64,000 bases of DNA from Candidatus Eiseniibacteriota bacterium (GCA_016178725.1 JACOSV010000018.1:29518-93517), one strand, 5' to 3'; positions 42,901 through 52,021 are shown, counted from the stretch's first letter. Numbers and translations are program-made. Notes: a model not told the origin generated them from the sequence alone.

Positions 42901-43920
42901 GCGCGCCGATCCTCGAGATCGAGAATCTCCAGACCTACTTCTTCACCGACGACGGCGAGGTGCGCGCCGTGGACGGCGTCAGCTACGCGATCGGCGAGCG
43001 CGAGACGCTGGCGGTGGTGGGCGAGTCGGGGAGCGGCAAGAGCGTTACGGCGCTCTCGGTCCTGCGCCTGATCGCCGAGCCGCCCGGGAAGATCGTCGGG
43101 GGGAAGATCCTGTTCCGCGGCTGCGATCTGACCGCCGCGACGCCGGCCGAGATGCGCGCCATCCGCGGCAAGGCGATCTCGATGATCTTCCAGGAGCCGA
43201 TGACGTCGCTCAACCCCGTCTACACCTGCGGCGAGCAGATCATCGAGACGCTGATCCTCCACGAGAAGATCGACCGCCGCGCCGCGCGCGAGCGGGCGAT
43301 CGCGATGCTCAAGCTGGTCGGCATCCCGGTCCCCGAACAGCGCGTGGACGAATACCCGCACCAGATGTCCGGCGGCATGCGCCAGCGCGTCATGATCGCG
43401 ATGGCGCTCGCCTGCCGGCCCGCGATCCTGATCGCCGACGAGCCGACGACGGCGCTCGACGTCACGATCCAGGCGCAGATCCTCGAGCTGCTCAAGCGGC
43501 TCCAGGCCGAGCTCGGCATGGCGGTGCTGCTCATCACGCACGACCTCGGCGTGGTCGCCGAGACCGCCGACCGCGTCGCGGTGATGTACGCGGGCCAGGT
43601 GGTGGAGTACTGCGACGTCGACGAGGCCTTCCGGCGGCCGCTCCATCCCTACACCGCCGGGCTGCTGGCCTCGTTGCCGCGGCTCGGCGACCACCGCGCG
43701 ACGCTGCGCGTGATCCCCGGCAACGTGCCGAACCCGGCGCGCTTCCCGCAGGGCTGCCGCTTCCATCCGCGCTGCCCGGTCGCCGAGGAGCGCTGCCGCA
43801 CCGAGCCGCCGCTGCTCACGTTCGACGGCACCCATCGCTCGCGCTGCTGGCGCGCCGACGAGATCGCCACGGGGCGTCTCGACCCGACCGGCGCCGGCGG
43901 TGACGCCGCGGGAGGCGGTC

Positions 43921-43928
<8 letters not shown>
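42897..43928 (+). CDS. ABC transporter ATP-binding protein (DppD/OppD type)
   Basis: [49 protein letters not shown]-terminal Cys-containing [17 protein letters not shown]. Confidence 0.95.
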
Positions 43929-44928
<1,000 letters not shown>

Positions 44929-44945
44929 TCGCGTCGGTTTCCCCA

Positions 44946-44968
44946 TCGGCCCGGCGATCGCGGGCCGA
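44946..44968. other. Hairpin downstream of Dpp operon (TCGGCCCG-N7-CGGGCCGA)
   Basis: Perfect 8-bp inverted repeat 44946-44953/44961-44968; no clear U tract. Confidence 0.4.
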
Positions 44969-45294
44969 AACCCCCACGCCCTGACGCGCGCGCCGTGGGC
45001 CGCCCGACCCATCCACGGAGCACCCGGCCTCGTAATCCCATGCGGCGCGGGCTCCAGCGCGCACGCGGTCGGCGGCCGCGGCACGTGCCGACGCTCCGGC
45101 ACCGCGGTTGCGTTGCTCATGGGACAGCGCCCAGCGGTTGCGTCCCGCGCGAGCGGGCGGCGCCGACGGGACGAAAAACCAAATACACGCTGTTCCCTGT
45201 ACGGCTCGTGATTGGCCGGCTGTGGGCTGATCCCCCTATCGCGAGCGAAGGAGTCTTACGGACCGGTACACGGCCGAAACGGGGAACTTCTTCA

Positions 45295-45355
45295 TGGGCC
45301 CCTCCGCGGCGCACCTCCTCAGCGCCCCACACCCCACGGCCGCGGTAGGGGCCCA
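45295..45355. other. Large inverted repeat/structured intergenic element upstream of the BMC genes
   Basis: tgggcccctccgcggc (45295-45310) pairs with gccgcggtaggggccca (45339-45355) with one bulged base; flanking AGTCTT/AAGACT complementarity. Confidence 0.55.
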
Positions 45356-45452
45356 AGACTTTTCCACTCCCCGCGTGTGAGCGAAACGGGCGCGCGAGCC
45401 CGCCACGCGCCCGCCCGCGATCGTCCGACCGGGCGCGCCACGCGCTCGGTCG

Positions 45453-45481
45453 TTGACCCCTCGCGCCAACCCTGCTAGCGT
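45453..45481 (+). promoter_or_regulatory. Sigma70-like promoter candidate for the BMC operon (TTGACC-N17-TAGCGT)
   Basis: TTGACC 45453-45458; TAGCGT 45476-45481. Confidence 0.5.
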
Positions 45482-45550
45482 CCGCCCGCGGCGTCACGGC
45501 AAGTGTCGTGGCCGCAAGGACCTTCGCGAAACAGGAGAGCCGGCCGCCGG

Positions 45551-45856
45551 GTGGTCAGAGAAGCGCTGGGGCTCGTCGAGACACGCGGATTCACGGGCGC
45601 CGTAGAAGCCGCGGACGCCATGTGCAAGACCGCCCGCGTCCGGTTGGTGCGCTACGAGACGATTCAGGGAGCGCGGGTGACGGTTGCGATCCGCGGCGCG
45701 GTGGCCGACGTCGAGGCCGCGGTCGCCTCGGGTGTCGCGGCCGCCGCCCGCGTCGGCGAGGTGCTCGCCTCGCACGTCATTCCCGCGCCCGACGTGCAGA
45801 TCGAAGAACCGCTGGCGGGGCCGTCCGGACGGCGGCCGCGATCCGCCGGGGCCTGA
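45551..45856 (+). CDS. BMC-H hexameric microcompartment shell protein
   Basis: EALGLVETRGFTGAVEAADAMCKTARVRLVRYETIQGARVTVAIRGAVADVEAAVASGVAAAARVGEVLASHVIPAPD; start uncertain (ORF opens at 45503). Confidence 0.9.
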   Translation: MVREALGLVETRGFTGAVEAADAMCKTARVRLVRYETIQGARVTVAIRGAVADVEAAVASGVAAAARVGEVLASHVIPAPDVQIEEPLAGPSGRRPRSAGA

Positions 45857-45877
45857 CCCTTACCAAGAGGTGGATCC

Positions 45878-46177
45878 ATGCAGGAAGAAGCCCTGGGGTT
45901 GATCGAAACGCGCGGCTTCGTGGCGATGGTCGAGGCGTCGGACGCGATGGTGAAGGCGGCGCGCGTCGAGCTCGTGCACTACGAGAAGATCGGCGGCGGC
46001 TACGTCACGACGCTCGTGCGCGGCGATGTCGCGGCGGTGCGCGCGGCGACCGAGGCCGGCGCGGCCGCGGCCGCGAAGGTCGGCGAGGTGGTGTCGGTCC
46101 ACGTCATCCCGCGCCCGCACGCGATGCTCGAGGACGTGCTGCCGATCACGCGACCGGAACACGCGGCCAAGAAGTAG
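45878..46177 (+). CDS. BMC-H hexameric microcompartment shell protein
   Basis: [62 protein letters not shown]...VHVIPRPH. Confidence 0.96.
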   Translation: MQEEALGLIETRGFVAMVEASDAMVKAARVELVHYEKIGGGYVTTLVRGDVAAVRAATEAGAAAAAKVGEVVSVHVIPRPHAMLEDVLPITRPEHAAKK

Positions 46178-46184
46178 GTCGCCC

Positions 46185-46490
46185 GTGATCCTGGCGCAGG
46201 TGCTGGGCACGGTCGTCTCGACGCGGAAGGATCGCGGGCTCACCGGCCTCAAGCTGCTGCTCACCCGCGAGGTGGACGGCGCGTTCGAGCCGACCGGCAA
46301 CTACGTCGTGGCGGCGGACGCGGTCGGCGCCGGCAGTGACGAGCTGGTGCTGCTCGCCCAGGGATCCTCGGCGCGCATGACCGAGGTCTCGCGCGAGAAG
46401 CCCGTGGACGCGGTGATCGTCGGCATCGTCGACGTCGTCGAGATCGCCGGCGCGGACGCCTACCTCAAGCGCGCGGCGAAGGCGCGCTAG
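46185..46490 (+). CDS. EutN/CcmL-family BMC-P pentameric vertex protein
   Basis: GTG start; VILAQVLGTVVSTRKDRGLTGLKLLLTRE...VDAVIVGIVDVVEI. Confidence 0.92.
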   Translation: MILAQVLGTVVSTRKDRGLTGLKLLLTREVDGAFEPTGNYVVAADAVGAGSDELVLLAQGSSARMTEVSREKPVDAVIVGIVDVVEIAGADAYLKRAAKAR

Positions 46491-46497
46491 GCCCGCC

Positions 46498-47916
46498 ATG
46501 ACGATCTACGCGGGGCGCATCGGCAGCATCGTCGCCGAGGTGCTCGAGCGACTCGCGGCCGACGAGCCCGCGCGCGGGGGCCGCACCGAGCCGGTCGGCG
46601 TCCACCGCGATCTCGACACGGCGGTGTCCGCCGCGCGGGCCGCATTCGCGGCGTACGAGGCCGTGCCGCTCGAGACGCGCAACGCCATCGTCACCTCGAT
46701 CCGCGAGACGCTCGCCGGCCAGTACCGGACCCTCGCCGAGGTCGCGGTCGAGGAGACCGGGCTCGGCCGCGTCGAGGACAAGATCCTCAAGAACCGGATC
46801 GTCACCGAGCGCACCCCCGGGACCGAGGACCTGACGCCGGTCGCGTGGACCGGCGACCACGGCATCACGCTCGCCGAGCGCGCGCCGTACGGCGTGATCG
46901 CCACCATCACGCCGGTCACGAATCCGACCGAGACGATCATCAATAACGGCATCTCGATGATCGCCGGCGGCAACACCGTGGTGTTCTGCCCGCATCCCAA
47001 CGCGCGCCGCGTGTCGAACCTGACGATCGACCTCATGAACCGCGCCGCCCGCCGCGCCGGCGCGCCGCACCCGCTCTTCCATTCGGTCGAGCAGCCGACG
47101 ATCGAGGTCGCGCAGAAGCTGCTCCAGTACAAAGGCATCCGCCTCAACGTGGTCACGGGCGGCCCGGGCGTCGTGAAGGAGGCGCTGGCGGCGGGGAAGA
47201 AGGCGATCACCGCCGGCCCCGGCAACCCGCCGAGCGTCGTCGACGAGACCGCCGACCTCGAGCGCGCCGCGCGCGACATCCTTGCCGGCGCGTCGCTCGA
47301 CAACAACATCGTCTGCACGGACGAAAAGGAAGTGATCGCGGTCGCGATGATCGCCGATCGCCTCAAAGAGGCATTCGCGCGCGCCGGCGCCATCGTCCTG
47401 CCGCCGCACCAGGTCGAGGCGCTGCGCAAGGTCGTGCTCGAATCCGAGCGCGGCCCGCGCCATCACGCCGTGATTCAGCGCCGCTTCGTCGGCAAGTGCG
47501 CCGACGTGATCCTGCGCGAGGCCGGGATCCCGTGCGATCCGTCGAAACGGCTGGCGCTGTGCGAGGTGGACAACGACCATCCATTCGTCTGGACCGAGCT
47601 CATGATGCCGATCCTGCCGCTGACGCGCGTCCGCACCGTGGATCAGGCGATCGACTACGCCATCGAGGTCGAGCACGGCTTCCGCCACACCGCCTCGATG
47701 CACTCGCGCAACATCGAGAAGCTCTCGGCGATGGCGCGACGCTGCGACTGCTCGATCTTCGTCAAGAACGGACCGAATTTCGCCGGCCTCGGCTACGGCG
47801 GCGAGGGCCCGACCAGCTTCACCATCGCCAGCCCCTCGGGCGAGGGCATGACCACGGCGCGGAGCTTCACGCGGCTCCGCCGCTGCACGCTGGTCGACGC
47901 GTTCCGGATCGTGTGA
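46498..47916 (+). CDS. CoA-acylating aldehyde dehydrogenase (PduP/EutE-like)
   Basis: ITPVTNPTETIINNGISMIAGGNTVVFCPHP; catalytic-Cys context SLDNNIVCTDEKE; C-terminus TTARSFTRLRRCTLVDAFRIV. Confidence 0.93.
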   Translation: MTIYAGRIGSIVAEVLERLAADEPARGGRTEPVGVHRDLDTAVSAARAAFAAYEAVPLETRNAIVTSIRETLAGQYRTLAEVAVEETGLGRVEDKILKNRIVTERTPGTEDLTPVAWTGDHGITLAERAPYGVIATITPVTNPTETIINNGISMIAGGNTVVFCPHPNARRVSNLTIDLMNRAARRAGAPHPLFHSVEQPTIEVAQKLLQYKGIRLNVVTGGPGVVKEALAAGKKAITAGPGNPPSVVDETADLERAARDILAGASLDNNIVCTDEKEVIAVAMIADRLKEAFARAGAIVLPPHQVEALRKVVLESERGPRHHAVIQRRFVGKCADVILREAGIPCDPSKRLALCEVDNDHPFVWTELMMPILPLTRVRTVDQAIDYAIEVEHGFRHTASMHSRNIEKLSAMARRCDCSIFVKNGPNFAGLGYGGEGPTSFTIASPSGEGMTTARSFTRLRRCTLVDAFRIV

Positions 47917-48464
47917 TGCACGTCGCCATCGCCGCGATCGAGACCAGCAGCATCGCCCAGGGCACCGTGGCCGGCGACGCCATGGTGAAGCAGGCCGAGG
48001 TGACGCTGATCGAAGCCTGCCCGCTCTCGCCCGGCAAGTACTGGGTCCTGATCGGCGGCGAGGTCGGCCCGGTGCGCGCCGCATTCGCGCGCGGCGTCGA
48101 GGTCGCAGCCGAGACGCTGCTCGACTCGCTCTTCATCCCGCAGCTCCACGCGATGGTGGTGCCGGCGCTTCGCGGCACGCCGGGCGCGCGCGACGACGAC
48201 GCCCTGGGCGTGATCGAAACGCTCACGGCCGCGGCCGCGATCATCGCCGCCGACCGCGCCGCGAAGACGGCCGACGTCCTGCTGCGCGACATCCGGCTCG
48301 CGAACGGGCTCGGCGGCAAGGCGTTCGTCTTCCTGTCGGGCGAGGTGGGGGACGTGCAGGCCGCCGTGGACGCGGGCCGCGACGAGGCGGTGCGGAAGGG
48401 GCTGCTCGTGCGCTCGGTCGTGGTGCCGCGACTCCACCCGCAGATGAAGGAGCGCGTGTACTGA
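47916..48464 (+). CDS. BMC-T tandem-domain trimeric shell protein (PduT-like)
   Basis: Two BMC domains; IETSSIAQGTVAGDAMVKQAEVTLIEACPLSPGKYWVLIGGEVG aligns ungapped with remembered PduT N-terminal domain; second domain LGVIETLTAAAAIIAADRAAKTADVLLRDIRLANGLGGKAFVFLSGEV. Confidence 0.92.
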   Translation: MHVAIAAIETSSIAQGTVAGDAMVKQAEVTLIEACPLSPGKYWVLIGGEVGPVRAAFARGVEVAAETLLDSLFIPQLHAMVVPALRGTPGARDDDALGVIETLTAAAAIIAADRAAKTADVLLRDIRLANGLGGKAFVFLSGEVGDVQAAVDAGRDEAVRKGLLVRSVVVPRLHPQMKERVY

Positions 48465-48751
48465 TGCACTTCGCGCGCGTGGTCGGCACGGTCGTGTGCA
48501 CGGTCAAGGTGCCGTCGTGGCGCGGCCACCGGCTGCTGGTCATGCAGCCCACCGACCCGCAGGGCGCGGACCACGGACGCACGCTGGTCGCGGTGGATCT
48601 CGTCTCGGCTGCTCCCGGGCAGCGCGTGTTCTACGTGCGCGGCCGCGAAGCGGCCAACGCGCTGCCCGACGCCGACAATCCCGCCGACGCGGCGATCGTC
48701 GGCATCGTGGACGACGTGCGCATCCTCCCGCCCGAAGGCGGCGGACGATGA
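48464..48751 (+). CDS. EutN/CcmL-family BMC-P pentameric vertex protein
   Basis: MHFARVVGTVVCTVKVPSWRGHRLLVMQP...ADAAIVGIVDDVRI. Confidence 0.92.
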   Translation: MHFARVVGTVVCTVKVPSWRGHRLLVMQPTDPQGADHGRTLVAVDLVSAAPGQRVFYVRGREAANALPDADNPADAAIVGIVDDVRILPPEGGGR

Positions 48752-49017
48752 TGCTCGGGCGCGTCGTGGGCGACGTCGTCGCCACGATCAAGCATCGCGA
48801 GCTCGAGCGGCGCAAGCTCCTGCTCGTCCAGCCGCTCGGCGGCGACGGCGCGCCCGTCGGGCGGCCGGTGATCGCGGTGGACAGCGTGGACGCGGGCGTC
48901 GGCGATCACGTGCTGGTGGTGGACGAAGGCAACGGCGCGGCGCAGGTGCTGGAACGTCCGCGCGGGCCGGTGCGGACGGTGGTGGTCGGCGTGGTCGATG
49001 CGGTCACGCGCGGTTGA
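48748..49017 (+). CDS. EutN/CcmL-family BMC-P pentameric vertex protein
   Basis: MLGRVVGDVVATIKHRELERRKLLLVQPLGGDGAPVGRPVIAVDSVDAGVGDHVLVVDEGNGAAQVL. Confidence 0.93.
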   Translation: MMLGRVVGDVVATIKHRELERRKLLLVQPLGGDGAPVGRPVIAVDSVDAGVGDHVLVVDEGNGAAQVLERPRGPVRTVVVGVVDAVTRG

Positions 49018-49237
49018 CTCGGTGCGCGCGAAAAACGCCGTGAAGAAAGGGACGCTCGTGCTAGATTGGCGACGTTCCATGGTGAGGACAAACGACACAG
49101 CGATTTCTCGAACGAGCGTCTGATCTCGGGATTCTCCGTGGGGCGTTCCCCCGCGAAGGCCGCCGGCGCCGGTCCGCGCGGCCCGCAACGCGCCTGCCAC
49201 GGGCACTGATCATCCGGCTCCTACCGGGAGGCCATCG

Positions 49238-49552
49238 ATGACCAAGGCGGATCTGGTGGAGGAGATCTCGGCGCAGACCGGGGTCTCGAAGAATCACACG
49301 GCGTTGATCGTCGACGGGATGCTCGATGCGCTGTGCCGCGCCCTGAGCGACGGCAAGCACCTCGAGATCCGCGGATTCGGCACGTTCAAGGTGCGCGAGC
49401 GCCGGGCGCGCCGCGCGCGCAACCCGCGCAGCGGCTCCGAGGTGATGGTTCCGGCCAAGCTGGTCCCGGTCTTCAAGCCGAGCAAGGAGCTGCGGGCGCA
49501 GGTGATGGGTGAGGCCGGCGCGGAGTTGACGCCCGAGCCGGTCGCGTCGTAG
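49238..49552 (+). CDS. HU/IHF-family DNA-binding protein
   Basis: MTKADLVEEISAQTGVSKNHTALIVDGMLDALCRALSDGKHLEIRGFGTFKVRERRARRARNPRSG. Confidence 0.95.
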   Translation: MTKADLVEEISAQTGVSKNHTALIVDGMLDALCRALSDGKHLEIRGFGTFKVRERRARRARNPRSGSEVMVPAKLVPVFKPSKELRAQVMGEAGAELTPEPVAS

Positions 49553-49577
49553 GCCGCACGACCCTCAAGGAGAACCG

Positions 49578-49673
49578 ATGGGATCCGGAAAGAAGCGCAA
49601 GCGGAAGAAGATCGCCACGCACAAGCGCAAGAAACGTCTGCGGAAGAACCGCCATAAGAAGAGACTCCGCTAG
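49578..49673 (+). CDS. 31-aa highly basic AURKAIP1/COX24 (bS22/mS38-like) protein
   Basis: ATG after caaggaga; MGSGKKRKRKKIATHKRKKRLRKNRHKKRLR; below the length cutoff of the supplied ORF track. Confidence 0.75.
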   Translation: MGSGKKRKRKKIATHKRKKRLRKNRHKKRLR

Positions 49674-49791
49674 CCCCGCGGTCCCGATCGAAGAACCTCC
49701 GGCCCGCCGTCTCCTCGGCCGCGCGCACTTCGCGCGCGGCCGCTGGACATTCGACCCCGCGCGGCGTTGGCGAGGCGGCGTCCGTGCCCTC

Positions 49792-51432
49792 GTGTGGCAC
49801 GGGCGCCACGTCCCCGAGGACGGCGACTACTGCATCGCCGAGGTGCCGGATGACGGGCCGGCGCTGCTCGTCGAGGTTCTCGGCGCCGAGGATCGTCCCG
49901 AGTGGGATGACCATGCCGTCGCCTCGCAGTTTCGCCTGCGCACGCGCTTCCCGCACGCCGCCGACGAGGAGGCCGCCGCATGCCACGCGCCCGGCGCGCA
50001 CGAACGGCGCGGTCGGCTCGACCTGCGCGAGACGCTGACGTTCACGATCGACCCCGAGGACGCGCGCGACCACGACGACGCGCTCTCGGTCGTCCCCGCC
50101 GGCCGCGGGCGGTGGGAGGTCGGCGTCCACATCGCCGACGTCTCCCACTATGTGCGGCCCGGCTCGGCCCTCGACCGCGAGGCCGAGCGCCGCGGCACCA
50201 GCGTCTACCTTCCGGGCGGGGTGATCCCGATGCTTCCGGAGCGCCTCTCGGGCGATCTCTGCTCGCTGCGACCCGGCGAGGACCGCCTCGCCCTCTCGGT
50301 GATCGTGCGCCTCGATGCCGCGGGCGACGTCGAGGACGCGCGTTTCGCCGAGACGGTGATCCGCAGCGCCCATCGCTTCCACTACGGCGAGGTGCAGGTC
50401 GCGCTCGACGGCGTGCGACGGCTCCCCGGCGCCGCGCAGCACGCGGTCGAAACGCTGATGACCCTCGCGCGCGGCCTGCGCGGCCGCCGGCGCGCGGCCG
50501 GGGCCCTCGACCTCGACGTGCCGGAGGTCAAGGCCTGGGTGGACGAGCGCGGCCGAACGGTGCGCTTCGAGCGCCGCGCCCACCTCGAGAGCCACGAGCT
50601 GATCGAGGAGTTCATGCTGCTCGCCAATCGGTGCGTCGGCGCCGCCGCGGCGCGCGGCGGCGCGGCGGCCGGACCGGGCGGCGGCCTGCTCTACCGCGTG
50701 CACGATCCGCCGGGCGAGCGGAAGCTCGAGGACCTCGACCGCATGCTCAAAGCCCTCGCGCTGCCGCGGCCGGGCGATCTCCGCGACCCGGCGCGCGCGC
50801 TGCAGACGATCCTCGCCGTGCGCCTCGATCCGCCGCGGCGCCGTCTCGTCCATCGCCTGGTGCTGCGCTCGCTCGCCCGCGCGCGCTATTTCGAGCGCGA
50901 CACCGGGCACTTCGGGCTCGCCGCCCGCGAGTACTGCCACTTCACGTCGCCGATCCGGCGCTATCCCGATCTCCACAACCATCGCCGCGTGCGCGAGTGG
51001 ATCCGCGGCCGGCCGAGCGGCGCGTGGGATCCCGCGGCGCTCGAGGCGCTGGCGACGCGCACGAGCGCGACCGAGCAGAACGCCGCCGAGGCCGAGCGCG
51101 AGGCGACGAAGGTGAAGGGCCTGCGCGTGCTCGAAGGGCGACTCGGAGAGCGGGCTTCGGGTATCATCACCGGGTTCATCCCCCTGGGGTTCTTCGTCGA
51201 GCTCGACGACGAGCCGCTCGAGGGTTTCGTGAGGGTCGGGCACGATCTGGACGACCACTTCGTGCTCGATCCGTCCGGCGTGCGGATGATGGGACGCCGC
51301 AGCCGGCGTCGTTTCAGCCTCGGAGATCCGGTTCGTGTGATCGTCGCGCGCGTCGACGTGCCGGCCCGCGAGTGCGACTTCGCGCTCGAGCTGCCGCAGC
51401 GCCGCCGCCATCCCCATTCGAGGAGAGCCTGA
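49792..51432 (+). CDS. RNase R/RNase II-family exoribonuclease (true start may be upstream, frame open from ~49681)
   Basis: RNB motif TFTIDPEDARDHDDALSV, RFHYGEVQ, HFTSPIRRYPDLHNHR; C-terminal S1-like GIITGFIPLGFFVELDDEPLEGFV. Confidence 0.9.
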   Translation: MWHGRHVPEDGDYCIAEVPDDGPALLVEVLGAEDRPEWDDHAVASQFRLRTRFPHAADEEAAACHAPGAHERRGRLDLRETLTFTIDPEDARDHDDALSVVPAGRGRWEVGVHIADVSHYVRPGSALDREAERRGTSVYLPGGVIPMLPERLSGDLCSLRPGEDRLALSVIVRLDAAGDVEDARFAETVIRSAHRFHYGEVQVALDGVRRLPGAAQHAVETLMTLARGLRGRRRAAGALDLDVPEVKAWVDERGRTVRFERRAHLESHELIEEFMLLANRCVGAAAARGGAAAGPGGGLLYRVHDPPGERKLEDLDRMLKALALPRPGDLRDPARALQTILAVRLDPPRRRLVHRLVLRSLARARYFERDTGHFGLAAREYCHFTSPIRRYPDLHNHRRVREWIRGRPSGAWDPAALEALATRTSATEQNAAEAEREATKVKGLRVLEGRLGERASGIITGFIPLGFFVELDDEPLEGFVRVGHDLDDHFVLDPSGVRMMGRRSRRRFSLGDPVRVIVARVDVPARECDFALELPQRRRHPHSRRA

Positions 51433-52019
51433 TGCCGCAGAAGAAGGCCGTGCGCAGGAGGGAACGGCGCCGCATGTCGCGCGCCGACGCGCAGCTCAGC
51501 ATGCGCGTCGAGGGAGCCGGCGCCGACAGCGCACTCGCGTCGATCGTCACCGAGAGCCGCAACATCTCGGGCAGCGGTATCTACTGTCTCTCGCCGCACT
51601 ACGTCGCGCCGCTCTCCAAGATCGCGGTCACGATCGTTCTTCCGGGGCTTCCGGGCCGGATGCCGCGCCAGCGCCTGCTCAAGTGTGAGGGCCTCGTGGT
51701 CCGCTGCCAGAACCAGTCGGCGGGCGCGGGGCGCGCGTTCGAACTCGCGTGCAGTTTCCTCGGACTCGAAGAGTCGTCGCGCCAGCTGCTCGATGAATAC
51801 GTGATGTGGCGGAACATCGAAGCCATGCGCCATCCCGCGGCCGGCGCGCGGCGCGTGCGAAACGGCGCCGCCCGCACCAACCGCACGGGCAGTGGCGGAC
51901 GCGCCCCGGCCGCGCGTGCGACCAGCGGCACGGCCGCCACGCGCGCGACGACGCGGCGGCGCGCCGCGGCGGCCGGCGCGGGCAGCGCCGCATCGCGCAG
52001 GCGCCGCACGCTCCACTAG
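51432..52019 (+). CDS. PilZ-like domain protein with basic low-complexity C-terminal tail
   Basis: RRERRRMSRADAQLSMRVE...TESRNISGSGIYCLSPHYVAPLSKIAVTIVLPG; C-terminal ~65 aa Ala/Arg/Thr/Gly-rich. Confidence 0.7.
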   Translation: MPQKKAVRRRERRRMSRADAQLSMRVEGAGADSALASIVTESRNISGSGIYCLSPHYVAPLSKIAVTIVLPGLPGRMPRQRLLKCEGLVVRCQNQSAGAGRAFELACSFLGLEESSRQLLDEYVMWRNIEAMRHPAAGARRVRNGAARTNRTGSGGRAPAARATSGTAATRATTRRRAAAAGAGSAASRRRRTLH

Positions 52020-52021
52020 GC

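Noticed and set aside
44995-45348. 117-aa ORF in the intergenic region before the BMC genes
   Set aside because: Composition-biased, no RBS or domain signal, and overlaps the strong inverted repeat; more likely non-coding.
45190-45365. tmRNA, RNase P RNA, SRP RNA, 6S RNA or B12 riboswitch in the BMC-upstream gap
   Set aside because: Checked by eye for hallmark motifs (e.g. tmRNA termini, GGAAG/GCAGCC SRP loop, gaggaaagtcc P RNA, GCCACTG B12 box) and found none; left as an unassigned structure.
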